From: Codonopsis lanceolata
Lineage: Eukaryota > Streptophyta > Magnoliopsida > Asterales > Campanulaceae
DNA length: 64,000 nt
NCBI GenBank assembly: GCA_013146195.2
Contig: CM028378.1
Coordinates: 37,286,182 to 37,350,181 of the forward strand
Reading direction: 5' to 3'
The position numbers were made by a program, and so were the translations under genes. This document shows, piece by piece, positions 1 through 11,845 of this stretch; the stretch's first letter is position 1, and each line of letters begins with the position of its first letter. The notes beneath the pieces are model-generated. The model was not told the origin of the DNA. It ran no database searches and saw only the letters and a program-made list of their open reading frames with translations.

Positions 1-900
1 CTCTTGGGCAACGCATTTCGTTCTTTACTTTTGTTTTTCTTTGTTTTCCTGTTTCCCTTTCTGCTTTACTTTGAGCTCATGTTTATAAAAGGGTAAAATC
101 GTCGTTTTTGACAACTGCTTAGTTTACAAATATATCATTTTGATGTGGTATACCAAACGTGTTTACAAAAAAATATGCTTTTTGAAAAAAACTTTGTTTT
201 AAAAAATCTGTATTTTGACAAGTGCTTCTATTATTTTAGTGTCACGTAACAAGTACTTTTATTACTATATATTTGAAGGTATGTCCATATATGTATTAAA
301 TTAGAAGTAAGGTTATTTTATGAAAGGGTAGAACCATCATTTTGACAACGACTCACTTTACGAAAATAACGTTTTGAAATGGTATCCCAAACGCGTTTAT
401 AAGAAAAAATCCGGGTTTTAAAAAAGCTGTTTGAAGACTGCACCAAACAGACTCTTAATATTTTGAAACTGTAGGCCTCTAGACTCATCCTGGTGTCCCT
501 AGCAGAAAGTGACCCTTCAGTTCTGCTATTTTTCTTGTTGCTTTTCCTTTCCATAATTCTTTCTGGTGATTGTCTGTAAGTCAATTTTTTTGTAAATCAT
601 CTTTTTCTTTGCATTTCATTGTAGTGTGTTGATTATCCTCTTTGTACCTATACTTTTGGTTAGTTGATTATTCTGTCCTGTCATATATTGTTCTTATATT
701 TTACGTAATCTTTATTGGTGCACATGCTGCCCCTCATATCATGCACACAATAATTTCCCATTTGATACTTTGGACTTGATATGTGTGTGTGTGTGTGTAT
801 GTATATAGGTTTTTGTTAGGATACCCACTTCAAGGGCATCTTAACAAAGGGCCCATTTTTGTTTTCCAAAGTTACCCCCTTTCTTTATAAAATGAATGAA
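1..900. other. Non-coding AT-rich stretch with a degenerate direct repeat
   Basis: No gene is recognisable. Bases about 80-220 and 315-440 resemble each other: both have a 'gggtara' start, 'tttgacaac' in the middle and 'ataccaaacg/atcccaaacg' near the end, which suggests an old tandem duplication of about 235 bp. A (TG)n run lies at about 783-800. ORFs here are short and unlike known proteins. Confidence 0.5.
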
Positions 901-918
901 CTAGCAAAGGACTTCTTT

Positions 919-1575
919 GTAATTTTGTTATCTAAGGAGACAAGACAACCCACATTTTACTCCCTCCCTTTCCACTCTTTCTCTCCATCCTTCTGTTCAC
1001 TTTGTCTCTCCCTTTCTCTCTGGTAATTGGCATAGTTATGCCCGCCATTCCCGGATCTTTTCATCTTCTTCGGCCTAGGTAACAACAGTCCTATGACAGG
1101 AAATTCAGTGTTACCAGCAGCTCAATCCCGGATGGGCGTCAATTGCCATCTGAATTAGCTCTACCTAAAATCAAGTCATGGTGATGTTTCTAATGAGAGA
1201 ATCGAAATCGTGAATACTATCGGCACACACCAATAAAATCTATCAGAGAGTTAAAGGTTCATGCAAAATAGATTAAGTTTGAATTGCCCCCCTCTATTTA
1301 ATATTTGTATTTGTCGAAAATCAAAACCAAGAACAACTCAATAATATAGAATATAATTTGAGCGAGTAATAACTATGGATTTCGGTGAATCAAGGTCATC
1401 TCCTATTCTCCTGAAGCTGTTCAATGATGATGATGAAATTTTGACAGTTATTTTCTCTCATCTCTGCTGCTGCTCTCTCTGGGGAACGGTCTGTTGCTAG
1501 GATAAAGAGAGCAAGAGTTAAAATGGAGGGTGTAAAAGGTGGGTTGTCTCCTTAGATAACGAAATTACAAACCTT
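919..1575. repeat. Inverted-repeat element, about 0.65 kb
   Basis: Bases about 919-980 reappear in reverse complement at about 1518-1575. Both arms carry 'ttatctaaggagaca' followed by 'acccac' and a 'ccctcc' tract, with a few mismatches and one 3-bp indel. The space between (about 540 bp) has no coding signal. This is the layout of a non-autonomous terminal-inverted-repeat transposon. I could not fix outer ends or a target-site duplication, because the right arm runs into a long AT microsatellite. Confidence 0.5.
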
Positions 1576-1591
1576 GTTGGTATGAGGATTG

Positions 1592-1592
<1 letters not shown>

Positions 1593-1641
<49 letters not shown>
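1593..1641. repeat. (AT)n microsatellite
   Basis: About 24 uninterrupted AT dinucleotides directly beside the right arm of the inverted-repeat element. A short ORF through it is a by-product of the repeat. Confidence 0.9.
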
Positions 1642-1643
<2 letters not shown>

Positions 1644-2574
1644 CAGGGAAGGATTCAATGGCTATTTTCTCTCACTAAGCATTTATGGTTACTATTATAT
1701 ATATATGTATGTATATGTATATATAATGGGAAAGTCAATTAAAATTTCTTGTACAAATTTTACTTATCCACCTTATTTTTTATTGGTTAATTAAAGTAAT
1801 TATTGTCATGACACAAGTTTTCTTCAAATCCTTACCTTGTTTAATGAGGATGTACGTGCCTAAAGTCGAGTAGTTTTTTTATTTCCTTTACAACTTAAAA
1901 TCTATATTTTACTTTTCTTATCTTATCAAATAAATTATGTCTTATTTTTCATCACTAAAATTTAAAATCCATCCATTATTTTTCATTTTATTTCCTTGAA
2001 AGAATTTTTTTTAAGCAAATTGAATTTTAATGTAAAAAACCCTTAAAGATGTTGTATAATCATCAACATATTGTACAGAAAATTTCAAATACGTATTCAT
2101 TCATGAATTTACCATTCAAGCTGTTTTTTTTTTAATTCATAATTCGTAATGTAATATTATTTAATTCATTTCACACCTTTGTCTAGTCTAATTTGTCTTT
2201 TATATTTTCTTTCTTATTTGTAAGCAAACGAAAATAGGCTAATGGATTATTATCCTTTTAGTTGTTCATTTCAACTTTCTAATTTTGTGCATGTAAAATC
2301 ATTTATTTTTCTAATCATGATTATAATAATTTATTTGAAGAGATGGCAAAAGAAAAAGATTTGTAAAGGGAAACAAAAATTTATTGAACTCTTGATTTTT
2401 AAATAAGGTGGGTTTGAAGGTCGTTCTTGTCAAAACATTGTTGAGCTTGACTAAATTTTAATGAATGTAGTGGATATGCAAATATTGTAATGAAAATAAA
2501 TTCCCAAAAATCTAGGTCCTTAATATGAGGCACAGTTCCCGTAGAAGCTAATGTTGGTATTTGACATGCTTTTT
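1642..2574. other. AT-rich non-coding DNA
   Basis: Long poly-T and poly-A runs and no ORF of note. No gene, RNA or element ends were recognised. Confidence 0.5.
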
Positions 2575-2655
2575 AGGGAATCACTATTAGCACTCCAAAA
2601 TTCAATTGCAGCCTCCACACTCCACAATAATTAGGAGTGTTAATAGTGATTCCCT
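2575..2655. mobile_element. 81-bp hairpin MITE
   Basis: Starts 'agggaatcactatta' and ends with the reverse complement of the same 22-bp arm, with one mismatch, so single strands would fold back. The flanks 'gcttttt' (left) and 'gctcttt' (right) look like a 7-bp target-site duplication with one change. No coding capacity. The superfamily is uncertain. Confidence 0.6.
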
Positions 2656-4785
2656 GCTCTTTATTACATTTACCTTTTTGTGAGTATATCTGTTTTTGGA
2701 GTTTGGTTTGTGGGGTATTAGACATATGCTGATATGCTACACATGGTAATTACTAATTAGTAAAGGTGGGTACCAAGAAGCCAACAACTCTTGTGTTATC
2801 AAATAGTCCCATAACATAATTACACAGATTATTTGCACATGATTTGAGAGTATTGATAGATGAACTCGTAGTCGATGTTCTATCAATAGATCTTTTTGTT
2901 TAAGTCAAAGACCTCAAAATTCTTCAAATCTTAATTTTGAATGAATTCAGTATAAGGAAATGATTCCAATATTTGGATACTACAGTTGTCCATCAGATTT
3001 GGACTCAGCAAGATCCAAAAATCCAAATAAAGGGAAGACAGGTAAGGTTTGAAGATGTTGGTTCTCTTGAGATTTTACCCTTATTACCTTTGTTTTTTTG
3101 ATAAGACCCTTATTACCTTTGTGAAGAAGAAGAAAAGAGTGTTTTACAGATTGTGGTTAAGAAAGTAAAATTAGTTAAATTACTGGTTGCCTATTTCCTT
3201 CACAAGTGTCCTGTGTTTGAAAAGAAAAGGGAAGGACTTTAAGCGAAGAGTTTCTCCTATTTATCCCTTCTCTTTGTTTTATCTCATATACACATGGAAT
3301 AAAGCCGAGTTTATCTAACCTTCCCCTCATTTCCTTTGCCTTTCCCTAATTTTCCATCTTACCAAACGCGTCACAATTATTTGTTTGAAAGATGTTTACT
3401 ACTACTAGAAAACAAGATCCTTCTTGATTGATGCGATATTTGCTGTAATTGGGGTTGTATGTTAATGTCATTTCAGGTGCGTTAAGAATGATTGATTTTG
3501 ATAAACGACACGTGGACCCACAGTTTCCTGTTCAGGAGATCTATTTGGTAAGAAATCAGTGTGATCAAGATTTAAACCAACTTGATTACAAAAAGATGAT
3601 GTGGATAGCATAGCAGAGGGGTCATTATACTTGACTTATTCTCCCCATATAATTCCAACCATTGGTCACAATCGCACAATAGGTTGGTCTTTTATTCAAC
3701 TGCAAAAAGGTGGGGGGGGGGATGTCAAAGAATTGCTCCACTGGGACAAATCACTGCCATCCCAGATCGTGAAACCCCTGATAGGTTACTCAAGGATAAA
3801 TCACATTGTACGGATATTGATAGCTCTGTTCACATTGTGACATATTATCCATCATACTCAATTTCCAAATCTTAAAAATTTGATCTTCTGTTTACTGTTT
3901 AGAGTATCTATCATTCTAGAGCAATGTGGTACCTGAACTGAATATATAATAAATCCCTCCATATGTTGAGCTGGGACTCTTGTTGTAAGTTGCATAACTT
4001 TAAGGGATTATTAGGTCTCTTGAATAAGTAATATTTGGGTCTTCTTTTTTTCCCTTGTATGCTTTGTAGGAAAATAAGTTGGTGGAAAGAGATATTAGTT
4101 GTTTTCTGCATAGGACGTTAACTAATTCAGAGAAGGTATACTTCCCGCGTACAGGGTTTCGCCTCCCTTTTTGACGTCGTAATTAATACAGACTTTACTT
4201 ATCAAAAAAAAAGTCAGAGAGGTAAACTGAAGAACCACCCTGCTGGCTTAGAAGCAGCCTGTTTTATCATGGAGTTGGCCTCTTTTTCGCGTTTTACCCT
4301 ACCTTGCACTGATGCTACTCGATATTTTCTTTACTATAACTTTAAGGAACTTCTTAGAATTCTTACTGCTAAAAGATACTTCCAAACGAACATATACATC
4401 ATCAAATATAGAGAACCATGACCAAAGCAAAAACCATTTCGATGTACCAACCAAATCTTTGAGTGTGTTTGTTTCCAAAGAGAAGATTATGTAAACATAA
4501 TTGTTGAAATTCTTGTTGCCCATAAAAGATGCAAAACTGTGCAACAGTTTCAGAAATGGATAAAATCCTAAATAAAGAAGGAAATGCGATTACCAAAGCA
4601 ACATTAGCTTTTGCATATTGCATAAGCAAGTACAACTTTAGTAGGGGAATTTTTCTTATGCATGAATATATGTGCCTTGCTTTGGCAAAATCTTAATTGC
4701 TTGGCAATGGATGGGGGCGAAGAGAAATCAAAAAAGAAAGAAAGAAGATCACTTTTATGGCTCAAGAAGAAGAAGATAGAACTAC
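2656..4785. other. Non-coding stretch with a possible LINE tail
   Basis: No protein-coding gene is recognised. At about 4140-4212 the sequence ends in an 'actttacttatc' motif followed by a nine-base A run, which resembles the 3' end of plant L1-type LINEs. The preceding 250 bp show no recognisable reverse transcriptase. A run of ten G lies near 3713-3722. The last 150 bp are the downstream flank of the zinc-finger gene. Confidence 0.35.
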
Positions 4786-5613
4786 TTAGAGTCGGAGAGA
4801 CAAGTCTAGCTTTTGGGCTTGATCATCTTGAGTGATCTTCAAACCATCACTACTAACACTAGCCCACCTAAATTCCCTAGCAACATCACCTGCTGGAGAA
4901 AATTTCCGAACACTATTAAATCTAGAAGCACGTGCAATTGATGGCAAGGGTGATGATCCTGTGTGGTAATTCTCCAATGGTGCAAGCCGTCCTATCGCTG
5001 GTTGTTGGTCAAGTGGCCTTCTTGACCAGCCATGTTGCCCATATAATATAGGCGATGATGATGAAGCATAAACACTACTTCTAGTACTAGAAAATGGGAA
5101 GAAACCATTACTTGGTTTTTGGATCATCGTAGAGTGAACCTGGATCCCAAGAGACCTATTGGATGAGCCATGCAAAGGAAGAGAAGCCATGCTGCTAAGG
5201 TACCGATGCTCATGACTAACCCGTTGTATTCGTTTTGCGATTGTTCTCTCTTTTTTGTGTGCATTTTGGTGGCCTCCAAGTGCCTGTGAACTGAAGAACT
5301 TTCTTTGGCAATAGTTGCACGAAAAGACTCTTGGCTCACGACTGTCATTGCCTTGACGTTGATCATCGGGAGCGATCTCCTCCAGTGAATCTCTGGATGA
5401 AGTACTAGCCATATCAAAACAATGGATGAGGTTGAGTTCTGGCTTTGACCCTTGATCTGAGTCCTTGCAAGAGAGACTTAGATTCAACAGAGGGTCATCT
5501 TTGTCTTGATGGTACTGCTGCTTATAAAGATCTTGTTCTTGTCCCTCCATTGATTTAATGCTTGTACCTTCATGAGAGAGATCACATGGCTTTGATGTTG
5601 TTGGGGCTTTCAT
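4786..5613 (-). CDS. C2H2 single zinc-finger transcription repressor, ZFP4-like
   Basis: Intronless gene of 275 codons. It encodes one plant-type zinc finger with the spacing C-X2-C-X12-H-X3-H (Cys99, Cys102, His115, His119) and the plant-specific QALGGH core at residues 110-115. A leucine-rich LNLSL motif sits at 43-47 and a C-terminal EAR repression motif (LDLSLRL) at 269-275. The finger is preceded by EPRVFSCNYCQRKF and followed by a basic KKERTIAKR stretch, then an SMASLPLHGSSNRSLGIQ block. That order is what I recall for the ZFP1/ZFP3/ZFP4/ZFP7 clade, and ZFP4-like is my best guess. Family members are nuclear, bind DNA and recruit TOPLESS-type co-repressors. The length matches the family. 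No frame damage is visible. The neighbouring DNA is repeat-rich, and I could not identify a TATA box with confidence. Confidence 0.93.
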   Translation of the reverse strand: MKAPTTSKPCDLSHEGTSIKSMEGQEQDLYKQQYHQDKDDPLLNLSLSCKDSDQGSKPELNLIHCFDMASTSSRDSLEEIAPDDQRQGNDSREPRVFSCNYCQRKFFSSQALGGHQNAHKKERTIAKRIQRVSHEHRYLSSMASLPLHGSSNRSLGIQVHSTMIQKPSNGFFPFSSTRSSVYASSSSPILYGQHGWSRRPLDQQPAIGRLAPLENYHTGSSPLPSIARASRFNSVRKFSPAGDVAREFRWASVSSDGLKITQDDQAQKLDLSLRL

Positions 5614-7100
5614 GATGTGAAAGACTTCCTTTATCTTCGTTGGATAGAACTGAACACCAAGATTATTATTATGAATGCTTCAAAATTGATGCTTTATGGT
5701 TGAAGAAGAATTTACTGTTGTGAGGTCCCATTGGGGTAAAAATTGGGAGAGAGGGAGATTTGTGTTATCAAGTTTCTTCATTATAGGTCATTAAGAACAC
5801 CATCTACCTATTTTGCTAGCATATGTACCCCCTTTAAATATGTTATCTACCTTTTTTTTTTAATTTTATTTTATGTCTTACTACTCTTGTCTTTTTACAC
5901 TAATTGTCCTTATGGGATTTGGCTATTTTTGGGCATGATAAGGGATAAGGTTTATTTGCTTTTTTTGAATTATTAAGTTATATAATGGACTCATCTTAGG
6001 AAAGGTGTGGTTTGAGAGAGTTTTGAACCCCTCCAAATTGTGATTAAACTAGTTCCTCTCCAGGATACTTCCGTCCCAATCTTACTCTTGTAGTGTAGAA
6101 AGCTAGTTAGCAGATATCCATCAAAGCCACTCACTCTTAAAGAAGAAAAAAAAAGGAAGCCTTTATGTATTTATCACATTGACAATGACTTGTCCACTTA
6201 ATTTGAAGCTTTATTAATAATACCTTAGGTATAAAAACATTCTTTTTTAAATCTGAGATGTTGTAATACTTTGGGTATGACATTATTACATGTTCACCAT
6301 TTAATTAAGCTTGCTGTGTAAGAATATGGGATTACTTTCTGCCCTTTATTCGTTTACTTGCAAGTATCATGAAACAAGTTTGCAGGAGGTTAAGATTCAT
6401 TTCCTGTCCTGAGCTCGTTGTTGAGGTTGGATTTAGTAAAGAGAAAAGGTAGTGTTACTAGCTACTAGCTAGTGACGTATAGTTGAACTTGTGATTTGAA
6501 GATGTTTGGCAAGACTCCACAAACACAAACACATGATGAGTGAAGGATGTTTCTTCTCCAGTCAATTCTTTTATTGCCTAGGAATCTTTCTCACCTTAAA
6601 ATGTCAAAACGAACATCAGGTCACGTTAACACTAGCAGTAGCAGAAATCATAGTTTGCTTTCTTTTTCCTCATCATCTTATCTTTGAAATTAATGCAACT
6701 TGGCATATTTATGTCGTCTTCTATGTTTAAGTGACAGTATCTGATAGTAACTTAATGATGTTGTTTTAGGGGTTGGGTTTCTTTTAGCACCAAAGACCTA
6801 AGTGATAGTCATAATTATTCTTACTCCTGGCAGCTGCTTTGGAAATTGGATATTAGTTTCATTATGTTGCCTTAATTATAAGTGGAAGAGATGCTCAAGT
6901 TTACTTTAGAAACTCTATTTATGTCACCACTCACGCCTAAAGTTATATTTATATATACTTGTACATATAATCGGGATTTTGGGAGGGGGGTGTTGCATTT
7001 TAAGGATGCTGATAGTTGAGAGCAAATCCTTATCCCATATTCCCATTCCATCATCACATCTAGAAACTTAACTTGAATTGCAGTACACACAGAGTGATGA
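5614..7100. other. Upstream flank of the zinc-finger gene, non-coding
   Basis: The first 150 bp are the presumed leader and promoter of the minus-strand zinc-finger gene; a CCAAT-like sequence lies near 5728. The rest is AT-rich with small chance ORFs only. No RNA gene or element boundary was recognised. Confidence 0.45.
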
Positions 7101-7109
7101 TATACACTT

Positions 7110-7265
7110 ATATATATATAAATTTATGTAAGATGGTTTTATAGATATTTTTTGTTAGACGGATTCTATTTATCTGACTCGTCGTGTATTGATCGATTGA
7201 ATTGTGAGAGAGTGATGTTCTGTTTTACGAATTAAGATTTGTAAGACGGTCATATATATATATAT
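7110..7265. repeat. MITE-like repeat with 'gtaagacggtc' motif, copy 1
   Basis: Begins with 'tgtaagatggtttta' and ends with 'tgtaagacggtc', with an internal 'gaattgtgagagagtg' block. The same pattern recurs at 9045-9195, in inverse orientation at 9198-9345, and inside NIP6;1 intron 3 at 36690-36835. It is a short dispersed family with palindromic ends. A (TA)n tract follows this copy. Confidence 0.5.
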
Positions 7266-8792
7266 ATAGGGTGGATTTCCAAATTCCAACTGATTTATGG
7301 TTGACTTGAAGATGGTTTGACTCTGATCTCAAATGGCATGCAAAAGTTGGAGAGAATAATTGTTAGCTAATATTAAATGAAGACTTGGTTTAATGCAAAG
7401 CTTAGTAACAAAGAAAGGGAGTGTTGAACCAGCCTCGCACGCATCAAAAGTATTTTGCTGACAAATGAACTTTCTAGAGCCAACGAGACCCTTACATGTG
7501 TCAACGAAAGCATCTACTCCTTAGAGCATCCCCATTGCTTATTCGAAGAGGATTAACACAATGGAAGGCCATTTCTTAGCCATTCTATGTAGGAGAGAGG
7601 GGCAGAGTATTCTTATTGGGCAATGTTGGGGCCATTCTTAAATACATTTGAGTATGTTGTCATAATTAAAAATCAATTTTTTAAAAAAATAATACTTTTA
7701 GTAATTCACTAATAATACAATGATATTTTTATCCCTAAATTTTTTAAAATGAGCTCTTTAAGTAAAACATCCTAAAATATAATAATGAACTATTTGTCCG
7801 GAGGGAGTAATTATCCCTTTTCAAAATTTTTCCTTTTAGAAAAACAATTTTTAAACGGAGATTTTTTACATAAAATGAAGGGAGTATTTTTAAAACGGAC
7901 GGGAAAAAAAAAAAAAGACTATAATTTGAAAATGAAGTAGTACATGATGATATACATATATTTCCATGAGGTTTATTTTGGAACTAATGGAGTGCAAGTT
8001 TGTCGTTTGTAGTGACGAGTGGGGACATGACAAGTGGCCGACAAGTAGAGGGTGAAGTTGATGTTAAAATGGCATTCATGAATCATGAGCTATTTGAGCG
8101 GGCCAGCGAGGTTGCGGTATGATGATGTGTGTATTCATGTTAGTTTATTTGGCTGATGGATTGATTGCACATCATATTACTACTATTTAGTACTTCAAAA
8201 TTTCAAATAAAGAGTAAATTACGGCAAACCCCCTCAACTATCTTACCCGACCCCACTTTGAACCTTTATAAAATAGTACAATTAAAATAAACAAGAAATA
8301 CAACATGTGACTTGCACCAATCCCCATATATTTGTGTTTGTCGTATCAAATCCCGCGTAAACTGATATTTCCTCTGTCTTTAAATAATCGTCCTAGTTGA
8401 TCCGGTGTATAGTTTAAGAAAAAATAATTGATTTGATTATTTATATTGATTTAATGTGTAGTTTCCTTTAAGATTCATGTATATGTGGTTCATAATTAAA
8501 ATAGAATGAAAAAATAAGGATAAAGTGGTAAAAGTGATGTTCTAAAAAGGTAAGCTATAATGTCGAGAAATTCCATTTTTATGGATGAAATTCCTATTCT
8601 TTCTTGAAGTGAAATATGTTAGATTTTTTAGAAACCCAAAAAAAAAACATGGAATACTTATTAGATATGGATTATTTTTAACATACGCCAATGTTGGAGG
8701 GGTTGAAAGAAATTCTTACTTTAGTTATAATGTAAAATGAGACTCATTCTTTCTCATATCAAATGATCATAAATTCATAATGTAAAAACTTG
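7266..8792. other. Non-coding stretch with small MITE relics
   Basis: No gene is seen. Bases 7524-7637 look like a Tourist-like MITE: ends 'gagcatccccattg' and a partial reverse complement, flanked on both sides by TTA. The region 8365-8575 resembles the sequence at 41021-41233 (shared 'gtttaagaaaaaataatt' and 'aaagtggtaaaagtgat'), a Stowaway-like family starting with 'cctctgtctttaaa'. Confidence 0.4.
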
Positions 8793-9031
8793 TCCTCACG
8801 GGCTTAGCTTAGTTGGTTAAGAGCTAGTAGATTTGGATACATGATCAAAAATCGAGTCCTAGCAACCGCAGTGTGGGGGTTTCATCCTCTTGTGGGGGTG
8901 GCTCCTTGTAGGTACTAGGCACGGGTCCTCCTAGCTACTTAATCGTTGAGTTACCGTGATTTTCCCTCTCACATTCTCATGGAGCTGGGGTGTGGGGGCT
9001 CTCAGGGGGAGAGTTTCCCCTTTTTTGGATA
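8793..9031 (+). mobile_element. tRNA-derived SINE with a perfect 17-bp target-site duplication
   Basis: A 239-bp element whose head reads like a tRNA gene. The A box is at 'tagcttagttgg' (about 8805) with 'ttaagagc' following, and a B-box-like 'atcgagtcct' lies near 8851. The body is GC-richer than the surroundings and the end is T-rich ('ccccttttttgg'), as in the plant Au SINE group. It is bounded by the same 17 bases, 'cataatgtaaaaacttg', at 8776-8792 and 9032-9048. A perfect duplication implies a fairly recent insertion. SINEs carry an internal RNA polymerase III promoter and are copied by LINE enzymes. Confidence 0.85.
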
Positions 9032-9044
9032 CATAATGTAAAAA

Positions 9045-9345
9045 CTTGAGTAAGATGGTCTTACAAGTATTTTTTGTAAAACGGATCATTTTTTCTTAAT
9101 CAACTTTATGTTTGTGGGTTAAGTTGTAAGATTGTGATACTCCGTCTTATGAATTAATATCTGTAAGACGGTCTTACAGGAGACTTACTCAATTAATAAT
9201 GGGTAAGTTTCCTGTAAGACCAACTTATAATCTTAATTCGTAAAACGAAACCTTATTATCTCACAATTTAATCCATTAACACATTATGGATTAAATAAAA
9301 ATAATTCATCTTATAACAAATATTCGTAAAATCATTTTAAGTTTT
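9045..9345. repeat. Two MITE-like copies in inverted orientation (large palindrome)
   Basis: One copy of the 'gtaagacggtcttac' family at about 9045-9195 is followed, after a spacer of a few bases near 9196, by a second copy in reverse complement at about 9198-9345. Shared blocks include 'aagttgtaagattgtg' with its complement and the 'ggagacttact' block with its complement. RNA across it could fold into a hairpin of about 140 bp with mismatches. Confidence 0.6.
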
Positions 9346-11054
9346 TATCGTTGATGATTAGATCTGGGTTGCTTTGTCCGATCAAAACTAAGAGGACCCA
9401 ATTATTTTAATAGAAAATCAATGCCAGATTGTCAATTATCACCCAACTCCCCACTTTCATTCGGTACGACTTATCCTTATTTTTTTCAGATCACAGTACA
9501 ACTTTCAACTGTTAGTATAGCATCAAATTTCTTTCCGAAGTTTGTCTTTATCATGTCATTTTTTTCTCCAAAAGCTTTTCTTGGAATAGTACAACTCAAA
9601 GAGATTAACAGTTGATTATAAGGTTTGCTTTATAACATACTTCTTCCATCCTTTCCAAGGAGTGTGATGTTTCCCTTCAAAATTTATTTTAAAAAATTAT
9701 GATTATAATTTGTATAATATTTTAATTCCATTATTTATATTTAATATTATCATATTGATTATATTAAAATATTATTATAATTATCATCAACCATAATATT
9801 AGTTACATATTTTTAAACTAGTGATGTATAAATGCATTGCACGGTTTGTACACGGATGTAAAAAAGTTGAATAATATACAATTAAATATTTTAAACAAAA
9901 TAAACAAATATTAATAAATAGTAAGTTTAAAGTAAGAAAATCACATAAATTGAAAATATTGAAATACTTTTTTTTATACAATATTTGATGTTGAACATGT
10001 ATAATTATTACAACTATCACGATCACATAACAAAATTTGAAAGCCCTTAGAATTAATAACTCTAAACAAAACGACATACAACCTGTTATGACTATAAACA
10101 CTCTTTTTCAAAAGAAGTCATACGTTAGACAATTATGATTGTCCTGACCTTTACTTATGGACATGCGTAATACACTATTAGTGAAAACTGTCTTCTCTGC
10201 AATTTAAATAGAATTATATAACTACATAGTGACAGTGACATTGTTGGAATCAATTCAATAGCACCAGAATGACCCTTTAAAAGAACGGCCTTCTAAAACA
10301 TTGTTTCCGAAAACCTCGTATTATTGCATAACTCAAGAGAATTATCAATATTCCGAAACAACATTACTGAAGTCTAATCCTCAAATTCAACTCATGATTT
10401 CAGATTTCGGAACATGTCAATTCCATTTAAAAATTCAAGTCTTTATATCGTTCAAAAGATAACATTTCTATTAGAATAGCACAAAAATTCAAAGATCAAA
10501 TATAGTCTTTTTCTGAATTATTCATTAATACCATGCAATTATTCAATTTATTGAATGAACAACATCAAGTGTTGGATACAAAATAGCTCTTATCTTTTAA
10601 AAATAATAAGGCATCAGAATAGCTTCTAGACGAAGGATATGTATTTGTATAATTGTAACAGTTGGGTTGACGAATTCCTTAAGTAGCAAATGATGAGACC
10701 CATAGTTGTAAAACAAATTTAAAGATTCCTTTTTGATTTGTTTGACGATGCAAAAAATAATCATTCAAAATTATTACAATGATTGTTAATTACCATACAT
10801 TATAACGAAAAACTAACGTAATCTTATATAATAATAAAAAAATCATTAATAAAAAAAAAAGAAGAAAGCACATTTAAAAAGTATAAAAACAAATAAGACA
10901 ATATCTAAAATATAACAAAAAAATTATTTACTTTGAGTAAGTGATGTGATATGTATCTAAATGCATTTTTTTGTTCGGAAAAGGGGAATTGAACCATCTT
11001 CATCTTTCATTAGGTAAAAAATCTATAGAGATTATGGCTTTAATCATACATATA
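9346..11054. other. AT-rich non-coding DNA
   Basis: Very AT-rich with no recognisable gene. A motif near 9830 ('atgcattgcacgg') resembles ends of some plant elements, but no partner end was found. Confidence 0.4.
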
Positions 11055-11270
11055 AAAATAAATAAAATAAAATTACTTTTCAAAGTAGTCAAATATCATA
11101 CCGTGAGTTATATTTTGATAAATGATGAATAAAAGTCGGTTACAACACACTGGCAAAACCTTCAAAAAAAAAATAGAACCTTCAATTAAATGTTTGGGAA
11201 GCAAATTTTTGTGCAATATGGTTTTATACGACTATTCAATTAAAAAATACAAACAAAAAGACAAAATAAA

Positions 11271-11315
<45 letters not shown>

Positions 11316-11845
11316 ATAGCATAGTTTATTATGATATTTCAATTACATAAAAAAAATTACAAAATAACACTTTAATATTCACATAGACCAAAGTTCTTAA
11401 TTGGCTTCGTCCGAATTATTCTTACTTATTAGTAATAATATACTGCAAATATTATTAGTTTACTCAATCTGGCCCTTTTTTTTTAAATGGTTAATAAAAA
11501 TACAGACAAAAAATAAATAAGTAAAAATTATTTTACTAAGTAGACGAATATCACACCGTCTGTTATATTGATCAATGATGAATTGAAGTCGGATATAACA
11601 CACTCTAAACAAAACCTCCAACATTTTTTACAACATAATTTAATATGACTATACATTAATAAACACAAATAAAAAAGGACAAAAAATTACAACATAATTT
11701 ATATATGACAGTTCAATTACATAAAACAAACACCGAAAAAAAAGAAGCACAACATAACATTCTAATTTTTGCATGATAGGGTTCTCAATTGACTTCATCA
11801 GAATTATTTTAACTAATTAGTAATAGAATGCGAAAATTATTAAGG
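11055..11845. repeat. Degenerate direct duplication, unit about 0.4-0.45 kb
   Basis: The segment at about 11055-11455 and the segment at about 11505-11845 share the same order of blocks: 'taccgtgagttatatt' versus 'caccgtctgttatatt', 'acaacacac' versus 'ataacacac', 'acgactattcaatta' versus 'atgactatacatta', then 'ttggcttcgtccgaattatt' versus 'ttgacttcatcagaattatt'. They are two old tandem copies. The first copy contains the (AT)n microsatellite at 11274-11313. No coding potential is seen. Confidence 0.6.

Noticed and set aside
8800..8875. A functional tRNA gene at the SINE head
   Set aside because: The A and B boxes are tRNA-like, but the sequence does not close into a cloverleaf acceptor stem, and the flanking 17-bp duplication shows a SINE.
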